Shown here: positions 31,592 to 43,151 of the stretch, piece after piece
Layout: every line of letters starts with the position of its first letter
How positions within the stretch are numbered: position 1 is the first letter of the stretch
Source of the DNA: Turritopsis dohrnii
Lineage: Eukaryota; Cnidaria; Hydrozoa; Anthoathecata; Oceaniidae
Direction of reading: 5' to 3'
Length of the DNA: 64,000 nucleotides
Assembly (NCBI GenBank): GCA_027922465.2
Contig: BQMF02000327.1
Span: 372,001 to 436,000 of the forward strand
Translations under genes and position numbers: made by a program
Notes under the pieces: model-generated
The model's database searches: none
What the model was told of the DNA's origin: nothing
The model's input: only the letters and a program-made list of their open reading frames with translations

Positions 31592-31996
31592 GGGGGTGAT
31601 CACATGGAGGGGGGGCTAGCCCGGTAAACCGTGCTGGCTCGGTTAGGCGGGCTGATAAATTTTTATGATCACATGGAAAAGTATCAGCCCGCTTAACCGG
31701 GCTGAAGAATTGATCACGTGATATTTGTTATATTTTTCAACTTTACGCATGCGCCGTGTATGCAATTTCATCCCGGTAAAGGGGGCCAGCCCGGTTGAAA
31801 GCCATCACATGAGAAATTCTTCAGCCCGCTTTACCGAGATCTCGGTTAAATAAAGCGAGATCTCGGCAAAGCGGGCTGGCTCGTTTCTCATGTGATCACA
31901 AACACAAATTTATGGCACTTTCTTAATAGTAGCGAGATCTCGGCAAACCGAGCTAGCCCGCCTAACCGGGCTAGCTCCCCTCATGTGATCACCACC
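31592..31996. mobile_element. MITE with TAA target duplication, second of an abutting pair
   Basis: Ends are GGGGGTGATCACATGGAGGG and, inverted, GGTGGTGATCACATGAGGGG. TAA is at 31589-31591 and 31997-31999. It shares the GGCTGGCTCGGTTAGGCGGG core with its neighbour but has different termini (GATCACATG versus TTCATATG). It is a related family, and its left TAA is the right TAA of the first MITE. Confidence 0.85.
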
Positions 31997-32771
31997 TAAG
32001 TGAAAATTAATCTTTTTGAAAATAAAACGTTTTCCCGAAGGGATTGCAATAGCAATTCTGTCGAACAACTTAAAATAGCATTATAGCAGACGGTTTCTAT
32101 TAGTTGTAGTTTTTTAAATACATATTGTATCTTTTAACTGTAAATGAATGAGAACCAGGTAATCAGTTCATGCAAACAGGCGAAAAGAAATAGATGTTAT
32201 GTTAGTATGAAAGTAAAACACAACTTGAGAAAATTTTGAAAATAGAAAAATGGGTTTTTATTGAACAGAATGAACGTTTTTGGGGTTTATACTGTGATCA
32301 ATACACAAAAAAGAACGTTCTGCATTTACTATGGCATTCACATCCTAAGTTGTTACATCTTTTACAAGCGATATTTTTTGTCGTGATTTAAAATAAGAAA
32401 AATTATTATTCAAAGAACGAAAAACTCTCTCTTATTACTTATTAGATTATTTATTCTTTGAAACATTAACGGCATAGTTTTAAAGTGCGATTGCTGTTGT
32501 TGCCTGTCGTGTGCTTTATAATAAACAGGAGACGAATTTATTTGTTGTTATAACTATAAAACTATAAAACGTTATAACGTTACTGATAGAAGAATATAAC
32601 GTTACCAAAACGATATTATCGTTTCAGTGATAACGTTATAACGTTACTTGAGTATCGTATTAACGTTACATAAGAACGATAAATATCGTTATTTCTTTTG
32701 TTCTTTTTAACCATAAAACGTTATTTATATAACGTTTTATCGTTTGTTATCAAAATCCCCTGGACGGTCAC

Positions 32772-33941
32772 ATATAATGATTTCTGAATATGTCTCCAAA
32801 ATAAACCACAGAAGAATGTTATCGATACAAAGTTAAAATCGCAAAACACCACATGAATTTTGCAATCAGCATGACTATTTTCTTCTTATACTGAAAATAA
32901 TTAGTCAAGGAAAAGTGACTAGTTTCAAAATTTAATCAGGGAAAAGCGAGTAAACTTTCCTTAGATGACTAAAATTTTCCACGACTAAATTTTTGACCGA
33001 CTATATTTGCCCTGATAGGTACATGTTTTCCATAGTGTTTCTCGCATAGACTAGGCGAGCTTTCCTGCTGGCCGAACTTCAATATCCAGAGTTTCATATG
33101 AATCAAATTCTCATTGAATAAAAGAAAAATTTAGTAACCAGTAAGCAAAATCGCCAAAAAGTCAATGCGATGAAGAGAATAATTTATTGAAATAGCGTGT
33201 ACGTTTTTAGAGAAATGTGCTCCTTTGCGGAGATGTTTCAACAAATTTGTCCACTGGGGTAGGCTGTTATTATAAACAAAACGTCTCAACATCAAGAAGT
33301 ACTGATATAATGAATAGCTTATCTTCCAGCGTCAGAGAGTAATAGGTAAAAACTGTGGAATATGTTTGAAGTGATAAAGTTTAGTTGTTGAATTTCACTT
33401 TTTCTTGACTTTACACATACCAATAACAAATAATTTGTAACTAAGAAATCAAAAGAAGGATCTCTATTCGTAAAATCCTTCTCAATCTCAAAAAAAAACG
33501 GTGTAATCATCGGCTTATCATTGCTTTCGATTCGTTTCGTTTTGCATCGTTTCGTTACCCTTTTTACAAGTATAATTCAATTTGGTCGCTCCCATAAATC
33601 AGTGATGTGCTTATGTGCTTGATTTCCAAGCGTTACATTGTTTATATAAGGATGTATTATGCAATTAAAAGTCTTAAGCAATTAGCCAACGTAGAAATGA
33701 GATTGGTATGATCACCGCAAAAGATTACTACATGACGTAACCCAGTGAGCAAACTTGCTGAAAAATCACTACGCATTTCTATGGAAATGTTCTAACTAGT
33801 TCAATGAAAATACTTTTCGTCGTACGGATTGTTTTGGACGATTTTGTACAATGGGAACTTATAAACAAAACAATAATGCCGTTTTACCTTTAGTGTGCTA
33901 CGTGCTACACTGCTAAACCATCATCTAATGGTGCCGTTGTA
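32772..33941. other. Non-coding stretch
   Basis: Starts with a short unit of the low-copy repeat family (32787-32873: ATGTGTCTCCAA..., CACATGAATTTTGCAATC). The rest is unique AT-rich DNA without a supported gene. Confidence 0.45.
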
Positions 33942-34423
33942 ACCGTAAATAAGTACTCCCCGAAAAAAAGTACTCCCGCAGTACTTTTTTCCTAGGAAAT
34001 AATTACTCCCCCAGTACTTATTACCTAGTAACTATGTACTCCTGTCAAGAAAAAAGTACTCCCTGTGAAGCCATTCCATTGAACATTGAAATCCAATTTG
34101 GAATGTATGCTTGTTCATTCTTGTCTAGTTGTAGTCTACTTCGTTGCTACTTATACCCACCATTCCCATTGTTGTTACGATAAAACAGATTACAAAAAGA
34201 ACTTTATTGAAAATCTCCTTTTCAATTTGATCGGACTTGTTTGTATACTTTATGATACTTCCTTGCGAGAAGGGAGTACTTATTTCCTGAAGGAGTACTT
34301 ATTTCCTAGGAAATAATTACTCCCAGGAGTACTTTTTTCCTGGGAAATAATGGCTGTGGAGTAATTATTTCCCAGTAAATAAGTACTGGGGAGTACTTTT
34401 TTAAGGGAGTAGTCTTTTCCGGT
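33942..34423. mobile_element. Fold-back MITE built of GTACTCCC/CCTAGGAAATAA motifs
   Basis: Begins ACCGTAAATAAGTACTCCCC and ends GGGAGTAGTCTTTTCCGGT. Long imperfect inverted arms repeat AAGTACTCCC, AGTACTTTTTTCCT and CCTAGGAAATAATTACTCCC many times. A ~160-bp non-repetitive centre lies at about 34090-34255. The target duplication is unclear (possibly GCCGT / CACCGT). Confidence 0.7.
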
Positions 34424-36144
34424 GACACCGTCTCAGACTTGGAGACTGGTCGGGTTCTTCAAGATGTCAATTTCCAAGGCAGTGGCATCTGTGTTGTTGC
34501 CTTCGCGTATTATCAAAAGAGAATTTCTAAACACCTTCGTCTTGCGCTTTAGAGTTATACACTTTGTGCATTGCTTCTGCAATGCTATTGATAAGACAAA
34601 AGTGAACGTCCCTGAGTAAGACCTTGATCATGATTTTGACGGGTCTACAGAAAATATAGGGTCAAACTGAGGTGAAAATTCTCACTTGCTTCTTTTTTCT
34701 CGCATAGCAATATGCAAATCTATCAATCGTCTTCTTTTTAAGCGCTACGTTGCAGATACCGTATTTCAAAATTAAACTGATCTTTCAACAAGTTAATTCT
34801 CCTCAAAAGGCAGTTCAAAGTGTATATATTTTTTGTTAACTTTCAAAATGATTCTTGATAGAATTGTTACCACTCGCAAGTTGTCTGTGTAAGCTGAAAA
34901 GTTCGCCGGGACAACTAGTCTAAATTTTCGTTTTCTTGGCCTAACAACCAAAGCTTAAACAAAGCTTTCATGACTAATGTCATATCTGTTATCTTTTCCT
35001 GGTGCAACGCCAAATAAGTCTCAAAAAGATGTTGCTGGTGAGTAATGCCCACCAATCTAGCATATTGCGTATAATATAGAATATTTATCCGATCAATTAA
35101 CAAACAGGATTCGTGTTTTTTTGGGGGGTTTTTTTTCGAAAAGTGTTGAAAATTAGCGCAATGTGATGGCTTCTACAATGAATTTTATCATTTCGTTTAC
35201 GTCTCTCAAATCAAATTTAAGAAAATAAGGAAGATTTGGTTTCAGGAGAGTACAACAGTTTTCCCTCAGCCGTCGCCATATTGCATCGAAACCCCACCAG
35301 TGAGAAAAGAACTAAGGAGAATTTCATTATTTATTTATCAAAGTATTAAAAAAGCAAAATTGAAACACTTCAAAAATGAAGCCGTCTGTGCAAAAGGATG
35401 GAGCATCTCCAAACATTGACTGAAGCTTAATTAGGATTTGTGCTCGGGGAAAAACATGAAAATTGTTTAGACAAAATTTATCAATATTATCAACAATCAT
35501 ATTGCTGTTGCGTCGATATCAGAAAACCATTAAATATATAATTTCTATATTCCTTCATATTAAAATTTAGTGGCTTTAGTTTATGATTAAATTGCATTCA
35601 ATCACATTGTTTTGAAGGACACATGTTCAGCTTGCGTTGTGTCGCAGAATTTAACTCGTGTAAAAGTTTTTTTACAGGCATTAATTTTTTAATGCATTTC
35701 TTACGTTCAGAAGATTTAAAACAAAAACAAATAGCAATATGGCTCAGAATATATATATATACACAGAAAAGAAGTAACTTTAGTATAAAAAAATGGCAAT
35801 ATATAACAAAGAGCCGTTTACCCAGACATACAAAACCAAACATTGAATAACATTACAAAATGTTAATTCAAAACAAATTGAACGAAACAAAATATGATCT
35901 GCCATAATTGTTCAAGATCCCATTTAATGAACTAAAACTATATAAAGATCCATAACTTGCTAATGCAAAGCCTGAAAATTGTATTAAGTACCTTTGGTGA
36001 GAAAACAATGGGTTTAAAAGAACAGGCAACAATCAAAAAATCAATTTTTATAAAATTGAAATAAGCAACTCCAAGGAAGCGATTTTGGAAAAATATGTTA
36101 AGAAAATTTGAATAAAAAATATCAAGTTTAGTAAGGGAAAAACT
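34424..36144. other. Non-coding stretch, nothing recognised
   Basis: Unique AT-rich DNA. There is a G/T homopolymer patch at about 35117-35139 and an (AT)n patch near 35751. Short frames only; no gene supported. Confidence 0.45.
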
Positions 36145-36157
36145 ATACAGTGGTATT

Positions 36158-37324
36158 ACTTGATTGAATGCAGAGAAAAAAAGAATGTTGACAAATCCAA
36201 TTTTATTGCTACAAATTTTCGGTGGCTTCCGCACACCATGATCACGTACAAGTTTTTTTCATAAAAGTTCGTAATTTATAAAACATTAACAATAGAAAAA
36301 TTATACGCTAGAATAATTCTAAAGGTAGTGAAGTAATAGTTCTGTTAAGAGAAGGTTTGTGTCGGTTGATGAGCAAGCTCTCCTTCAGAGTTAATTTAAA
36401 GTCATTACTATCACTACCTATGCTAGTAAAATTACAAAACGATGGAGTATAATCACAAACAAATCTATGGTCCCGAACCGCAGAAGGATGGTATAGACCG
36501 CTCACGGGTTTCTCAGTGAGATGCGATATACCTAAGTGTTTACACATTCTGACCTTAAAATGGCGGATAGTTTTGCCGTAATAGGTGGCGTTGCAGCCAC
36601 CGCACTTAAACTGATAAACAAGGCCAGAGCGTAGTAGCTTGGGAATGCGATCCTTAAACTGAAAAAAATTCCTGAGTCTACAAGTAGAGCGGAAAACAAA
36701 TCGAACCGAGCAGTGAGGTAAATTGCTACGGAAAATACGAGACAAACGAGTCTGCAAAGAGGGACTGCCAAGAAACGGTAACATAATAAACAATTCTCTC
36801 TTAGCAACCGTGGGAATAGCTTCTTTGTTAGGAAGACGTATCTTGTTGAGAAAAACTTTGATACAAAAATCTATGACATTCCTAGGATATTTGTTTTTAC
36901 ATAATATGATTCTGAGGTAACTAACTTCTTGATGAAACCTATCATAATCCGAACATAAACAATAACAACGGTACAAAAGTGAATAAATTAGGCCGTGCTT
37001 AAAATATTCGGAAATAAAACTATCAAAATGGCTATAAACACCACCAAATGTGGGTTTACGGTAGACATTGGTACAAAAACTACCACTCTCACGACTAACC
37101 AAAATATCCAAGAAAGGCAAACAATTATTATGCTCAACCTCCTTGGTGAAACGAATATTAGGATGGAGAGAGTTCATATACGTAACAAATGATGCAACAT
37201 GTTCAGCAGAGGAAAATAAAACAAATATATCATCAACATACCGTCGATAATGAAAAAACTTGTGCGTGATCATGGTGTGCGGAAGGCACCGAAAATTTGT
37301 AGCAATAAAATTGGATTTGTCAAC
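36158..37324 (-). mobile_element. Penelope-like element fragment with inverted arms and 13-bp TSD
   Basis: ATACAGTGGTATT at 36145-36157 and 37325-37337 forms a 13-bp direct repeat, in the size range of Penelope target duplications. Arms of about 75 bp at 36187-36262 and 37250-37324 are near-perfect inverted copies (phrase CGCACACCATGATCACG), so part of the 5' sequence is repeated inverted at the 3' end. This inverted-terminal arrangement is a known feature of Penelope-like elements. The coding part is 5'-truncated. Confidence 0.85.
36308..37273 (-). pseudogene. Penelope-like reverse transcriptase C-terminus with GIY-YIG endonuclease (truncated)
   Basis: An open frame of 321 codons from an ATG at 37273 to a stop at 36308. 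It starts just before the reverse-transcriptase active site Y-R-R-Y-V-D-D-I-F, so palm motifs A and B and the whole N-terminus are absent. Further motifs are P-F-L-D-I-L-V and Y-R-K-P-T, typical of Penelope enzymes. The C-terminal part has L-V-Y-Q-F-K-C-G-G-C-N-A-T-Y-Y-G-K-T with R-x-x-x-H downstream, the GIY-YIG endonuclease with its Cys linker. The open frame suggests recent arrival, although the fragment cannot be autonomous. Confidence 0.92.
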
Positions 37325-37489
37325 ATACAGTGGTATTGTATAAATAGGTTACAAATTCTCTTCATTATGCCAGGGAAGTGAATAAATACAGAAAGAATTT
37401 TTTTAAGTATATTAATAAATAATTGAAACTTGGCATTCGAGAATTTGTATAACACACATATATATAATGAATCAATTAAGCACCACTTC

Positions 37490-38702
37490 ATTTAGTGGTC
37501 TTAACCTTTTGAAATAGACATCTTCCAATAGAAACTGATCAGATTTTATGAAGCGAACTTTTCATTTCAATAGATTTTGTATTGAATAATAATGTTGAAT
37601 GATTTCATAAAAATGAAAAACTTCCTGCTCCCAAACATTATATCATTTCTATTTTTATAAACTTTATTTAACGTCGATGAATAACAAAATACATAGCTAT
37701 CTATTAATACAACTTATAGCAGCTAATGAAATTCGATTCAAATATTTGAATATTTGAAATTTGATTCATATATAGCCAATATGTTGGATATATGTAGCAC
37801 AAAGATGGCATTTGCAAGGAAATCTTTCGTATGATTTGATTTTATAAGTAAAACATGCAACAGAATCAACAGATTTTGTGATCAAAAGATTCTTTTTAAG
37901 ATTGACAGAGTTCTTTCGTTATCTATATAGGATTTTTTTTGTGTGTGGAACACTGAACCTCCAAGTACTCACGTTTTTGTTCCTTTTTTACTTTTTCCAC
38001 TCTGCTTTCATAATAGGGCCCTTAAGAAATCGAAACGGCAACGAAGACGGCAAAGTGATTTCAACAAAAGCTTCCTTTTCGATGTGGAATTTGGTTTGAA
38101 AGAGAGTCTGCTACTTGTGAGACCATTAGGTAAATTTTGTAAGATTATTACATCATTGACATATTTGCACGTTCTATGCTCAACGTGAAAAGTTATGTTT
38201 AGAAGTCGTGATGACAACGAAGACGGTATTATAGAAATAAGTCTCTTTCTCTTATGTAGATTTTATAGTAACTTGATAACTTTTCCAGTGGTTATAAACT
38301 CAGCAATTGAATTGTTTCTCTAACAAAAGCAAGTTCTTCAAACCTTTATTCGCTAGTAATCTAATTGTTTTTGTCTTTTGATCATGTCGTCGTCCACGTT
38401 ACCCTTATAGTTTCTTAAGCTCCCTAATGTGTCTCCAACATAAACCACAGCAAAATGTTCTCGATGGAAAGATAAAATTACACAAAACCACATGAATTTT
38501 GCAAATTCTCTTTTATTATTTAAGTCTACGCCTCTGGACTTGGTAAGGAATCAAATAATTTTATCTCGAAGAACTGTATATTTAATCTCTACATTGGTTA
38601 TGATGTGAGGACGTTAATAACTGAATACAACAGACAAACATTCTTTAGACCACGTTTTGTAAAGATTACACAGATTTTGTGTAATTTTTATCTAGCGTGA
38701 CC
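37490..38702. repeat. Diverged partial copy of the duplication unit (like 14090-15095)
   Basis: 37490-37620 matches 14095-14220 (TTGAATAATAATGTTGAATGA...), and 38429-38702 matches 14826-15095 up to TTACACAGATTTTGTGTAAT. Divergence is clearly greater than between A and B, so this is an older paralogous unit. Its continuation, which should contain the peptide gene, is replaced by the fold-back element at 38746. Confidence 0.7.
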
Positions 38703-38745
38703 AACATTCCCCAGAAATTTCTTTGCATCCAGTGATATATATATA

Positions 38746-39258
38746 CAGTGTGTTTCATAGTGTCGGAAACGGAAATTTTAAAGCTGTTTTTTTAAATGAA
38801 TATACCGAATTTCAAAATAATTTTTACATCAATGGAAAGCCATTTTCAAGCTCTTTCGGCTAGTATATTTTGGTGAAAAATGAATAATGTGGTTTTCATA
38901 AAAATAAGGAAAATGTCTTGGAAAAATGTAATTAAACTTTTAATGGTCGACTAAGATGTAAATGAAAAGAAAATATTTTTGAAACAAAAACAGCAATTTG
39001 GAAAACAATAAACAAATTTAAACTGTGTGTTCACAAAAAACGTTAAAATGTCAATTTGGCGGTTTCAGCGCAAACATAAAATTAAAAAAAAATTTGAATG
39101 GATTCAGTGCATTTAAACAATAAGCACGATGTAATTAAACTACGTGTTAATCGACCATTAAAAATTTAATTACATTTTCCAAGATATTTTCCTTATTTTT
39201 TCAAAAACCACTTTGTCATTCTTCACAAAAACATACTATCCGAAAGAACTTGAAAATG
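38746..39258 (+). mobile_element. Long-TIR mariner-like fold-back element
   Basis: Starts CAGTGTGTTTCATAGTGTCG beside TA at 38744-38745. The left arm (to about 38985) is mirrored by 39150-39258 (..TTTTCCTTATTTTTTCAAAA..), giving inverted arms longer than 100 bp. The right arm is truncated. Relatives lie at 7345-7540, 13870-14061, 40670-40815, 52205-52385 and 57605-57774. No transposase is present. Confidence 0.65.
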
Positions 39259-39279
39259 TTTAACAATGTTTTAATGTTT

Positions 39280-39690
39280 TAACAAACAGTGCAATAAATA
39301 GTTCATATTTCATAACAGATGCTGTTACAGAAGTAATCGCAATAATACGCAATTACAGAAAAAGTGATCCGTAGTAAGTACAGCTATCTAGTTCTTTCGC
39401 CTCCAGTCAAAAGAAATTGTTTGGTTTTCAATTATCCATAAAATAATTAAATATATTAACAATGACAGTAGTTTAATTAATGCTAACAGATTTCAGATTA
39501 AAACGTCTGTTTATTTCATTTTTAATTCAAAGGTAAACCCAGAGGTTACGCATAATTTGAGGTGAAGTGTTATAACTATTTAGAATAGAAATGTAAAATG
39601 TGCAAGCGGTTAAATGAACACTTCAAATTAAAAAGAAATTTTGATATACTGCACTGCTGGGCTATTTCGATTAAGCATTGTTATAACTCT
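39280..39690. repeat. Diverged partial copy of the duplication unit (like 15675-16085)
   Basis: Matches the 3' flank of the peptide gene (TCATATTTCATAACAGATGC, GTGATCCGTAGTAAGTACAG). The exons that should precede it are missing. It is interrupted at 39699 by a mariner-type terminus and resumes at about 40130-40660. Confidence 0.7.
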
Positions 39691-40129
39691 TTCTTGTGTA
39701 CAGTGTGTCCACGAGAAAGTGGGCTCCTAATTTTCAAGAAGCATATCTTATGTTTATTGTGGTTGTTTTTTTTCAGTTTTTATACCAAAAGAAAGAAAAC
39801 TTTTTATTCTCTCCAAATACATAACCCTTTTAATAGAATAATAAATTTGGGGGAATTATGATCGATGTTACCATGAAACCACGCAATTAAATCAATAATG
39901 AGCAATTAACGCTTGCTTGAATAGGATTTAATGACGCAGGTAATATGGAAAGTCATGAAAAATTAAAATATTGTGATAAAGCCGCATTTATACTTGAAAA
40001 ACACATATTTTTTTAAAAAAACTTGAAACATAAAAGTTTCATTTCCAAAATTGTTTTTACGAAGATTTAAAAAACGTTTTAAAATGGTTTTTTTGTGTGT
40101 TTATAAAGATTTTGGTTAGGCGTTATTCC

Positions 40130-41545
40130 TATCCCATTAGGCTAATAAATTCTTTGCGTAATAGAAGCGCTAAGCAATGAAATCAAAAGACAGTGCATGA
40201 TCATATTGTTCCATTGTCATTGGAAAAGCGTTGTTTTTATTGGTACAAGCTATAGGTACAAAGCAAAACCGCCAGTTTTCCATCACTTAAAGATTTTCCA
40301 ATACAACATTCCTAATTTCTAATAACTCCACTTTAGTGTTATTATTTCAGTGACTAATGGAGAGAATGAAAAACTTCCCATTATGGAAAGACTGATGGAT
40401 GATAACTAAGGAAACTAAAACGAAATTTCACGAAATTTTTTTATCAAATTGTATTTTGTTATCAACTAGTACTTAAAATAAGAACCCTGATATTTTTCAG
40501 GACTTATAATTATATTTAATTGTAATTTTTAATGATTTTGTGCTAATATTGAGGATCTTTTGATTTTTAAGGGTTTATGTAATATATGAATTTATTATTG
40601 TTCTTTTGGAGCAGCTTTGTCACGTGACCGAACCCTTACGTAATCATTACATTAAGGTCGCTAGATTTTTTCGCGACATTTTCCTTATTTTTTCAAAAAC
40701 CAATTTTTCATTTTTCACAAAAATGCACTAGTCAAAAGAACTTGAAATGGCTTTCCATCGATGTAAAAATTTATTTTGAAATTCGGTATATTTAAATTAT
40801 AAACAATTACCGTTTCAAAATCTTAATGATCGCCATCATAAATAAAGCTAAGTCTTATGTCTGAACTGTTAGATTTTTCAGGAGGTAAGATAAAAACATC
40901 TTAAATAATTTATGAATACTAAAACATCGTGCGTATAAGTTGTTTTGATGAAAATATAAGAACTATAGGCTTTTCTTGAAATGTGAGTAATACATTTTAA
41001 ATTACAATGTTCATGGTGCTTTACGCCGTCCTTCCACAATGATCGTTTTTATAAAAGTAGTTAATAAATGCATCAAATTTATGAACCCCCGTTTTTAAAC
41101 ATACTATGGTCGTACATTTTATGTTTTATATTTTTTAATATATGTGCTGCTTATGAGAAAGCTTATCAGGTTGAAACTATTTGACCATGAATTTTCTTCC
41201 GCCCAAACATTATACAACGAGGGTCTTTTTAACATTGACAAAGTTTTTCCATTATCATTATAGGATTTTTTTTGTGTAGAACACTAAACCTCCAAGCACT
41301 CAGGTTGGGGTTTTTTGTTTCACTTTTTACTTTTGTCCACTCTGTTGTCAGAATGTGTCTCCAACATAAACCACAGCAAAATGTTGTCGATGCAGATATA
41401 AAATTGCACAAAACCACATGCATTTTGCAAATTTTCTTTTATCAATTAAGTCTATGCTTCTTGACTTGATAAGGAATAAAATAATTCCAACTCGACGAAT
41501 CATATATTAAATCTCTACAGTGATTACCCAGTAAACGCGTCTCAG
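40130..41545. repeat. Diverged, rearranged pieces of the duplication unit inside the mariner relic
   Basis: 40130-40660 matches about 16090-16600, then 40670-40815 is a fold-back arm. After that, 40820-41545 matches about 14275-15030, an upstream part of the unit. The order is therefore end-then-start, as expected if an older tandem junction between two units lies here. Confidence 0.65.
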
Positions 41546-41720
41546 AGACGTCTCAAACTGGTACGGACGTCTTTGAGGCTAATGAAAACGTCTTTGACAG
41601 GTCTCTGAAAAAACGTCTCTTACAAAACGTCTTTAAGATATCCTAATGAGGTCTTCTAAAAAACGTCTGTTGCGAAACGTCTTAAAGACGTCTTTGACAA
41701 GTCATCCATAAAACGTCATC
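41525..41720. repeat. GACGTCT-rich repeat (spacer, left of mariner transposase)
   Basis: Starts ACCCAGTAAACGCGTCTCAG and carries about ten AACGTCT/AGACGT motifs, several in palindromic pairs such as CGTCTTAAAGACGTC. It is the most regular member of this motif family in the window. Confidence 0.6.
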
Positions 41721-41952
41721 GTCATCAACTCCTTAATGATCAATAAAACAGACTTTCCATGGGTCACTAACCTTTTGTTTCGTTATAATTACTGCTCGTG
41801 CCACGTTTAGCACGAAATTCTGAAAAGTTCATCAATTTTGTAGTTATTGTGTAAGGTGCGCTTAAAATCTTTTTTATATTTTAATAACTTGATATTCCCA
41901 ACGCCTTTTCGAAATTCTTTGTAAGCAGGAAAACTTCTAAGTTTATTTAATC

Positions 41953-43084
41953 ATGCAGCTGACAGTGCAACAAAGAGCGTTCATCGTACGAACATTTCAT
42001 GAAATGAAAAGTTGCGTAGCTGTTATTGAAGCTTTTAGGCAGCGTTTTCCTGACAGAAATCATCTATCAAGAAGTACAATTCAGAGAAATGTCAAGAAAT
42101 ATGATAATGAGGGAACAAGTCGTAACTTAAATAAAGGGAGAAGTGGCAGAAGGAAAACTGTAATAACGCAACAAAATATCCAGCAAGTCAGGCAACTGTC
42201 GATACAACAACCACGAAGCGTTTCGTGCAGGAACAACCCGACTGGACTGTCCAAGGGTTCTTTTAACAATATTGATAATAAAGATTTAAAATGGCACCCA
42301 TATAAGAATTGGTGATTTTAGAAGAAGATTACGATTTTGTCAGTGGTTTCAGCACCAAGCCCATAATATTCGTTTTATTTCAAGTATTGTGTGATCGGTG
42401 ATGAAGCTGTTTCCATATATGTGGTACGGTCAGCACACAAAACGTCCGCTGCTACACGTCAAGAGGTCACCCTCTTCCAAATTTTAAATTTGAGAAGAGC
42501 AATTCGCGCGAAAAACTTCATGTTTGGATTGGCCTTTGTGGAAATGGGGAAATTATTAGCCCTCATTTTTTTAATCGAAATGTAAATGGGCGAACATACA
42601 AAGAGATGCTGGAATATTTGGCTCTTCCAGCTATTGCGTATGTGATTAGGCAATATGCTGGCAATGTTTTCTACGATATTTGGTGGTTTCAGGATGGAGC
42701 TCCGGCTCATGGAACCGTTGAAGTAGGTCGATTGCTCCCAAGAAGATTTCAAAATCGTGTAGTCGCACTTCACCACGCAATTGATGATTGGCCACCTTGA
42801 TCGCCGACTTTTTCCTTTGGGGCTACCTAAAGCAAAACGTTTGTGCAACCCCACCGCCCAATGTAGTCGAATTGAGAAGAAAAATAGTGGACGAAGTAAA
42901 TTTATTAAGACAGAACCAACCAACCATTAGACCGTCGTTTACTGAAATGAGAAACAGGGTAGACCTTTGCATTCAAAGAAATGGCGGACACTTTGAAAGT
43001 AATATGACTAATAATTTAGTCATATATGTAGAAAGAGCAAAAAATCTTCTTTCCAACGATATTAAAACCGCTTTCTATTGGTGA
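41953..43084 (+). pseudogene. Mariner-family transposase pseudogene
   Basis: The N-terminal part (ATG at 41953) reads as a helix-turn-helix region with F-R-Q-R-F-P-D-R-N and R-S-T-I-Q-R-N-V-K-K-Y, then G-R-S-G-R-R-K-T. The catalytic part appears in other frames: W-W-F-Q-D-G-A-P-A-H (about 42681-42710) carries the second aspartate, W-P-P is followed by a frame break, then D-F-F-L-W-G-Y-L-K, and finally R-N-G-G-H-F-E near the C-terminus. The family normally has one frame of about 340-400 residues; here there are at least three breaks and the S-P-D-L-T segment is compressed. Not functional. Confidence 0.85.
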
Positions 43085-43151
43085 AAATTCGAAAAGTTAT
43101 GTGTGTTTTAAATGTGTGACCCACTTTCTCGTGGACACACTGTACATTGTA

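Larger units (their letters stand above)
25256..32771. mobile_element. 7.5-kb nested TIR element with perfect 45-bp ends
   Basis: GTGACCGTCCAGGGGATTTT starts a perfect 45-bp terminal inverted repeat (25256-25300 and 32727-32771), flanked by ATAT on both sides. Next to each end lie dense AACGTTAT/ATAACGTT motifs (25293-25345, 29905-30000, 32545-32740). Most of the interior is later insertions: LINE-2, a TTAA/CCCTAG MITE and two TAA-flanked MITEs. Without these the element would be roughly 1.5 kb. No transposase frame is visible, so it is non-autonomous and of unassigned superfamily. Confidence 0.88.
39701..43142 (+). mobile_element. Mariner-type element: paired 23-bp termini around a dead transposase
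   Basis: CAGTGTGTCCACGAGAAAG... at 39701-39723 is perfectly inverted at 43120-43142, and both ends abut TA. The transposase relic (41953-43084) reaches almost to the right end. Between about 40130 and 41545, however, the sequence is a scrambled piece of the A/B duplication unit, so the element has been split by a later rearrangement. Alternatively, the two ends come from two separate copies. Confidence 0.7.

Noticed and set aside
36995..37250. Plus-strand frames opposite the Penelope ORF
   Set aside because: Antisense shadows of the reverse transcriptase frame, without domains.
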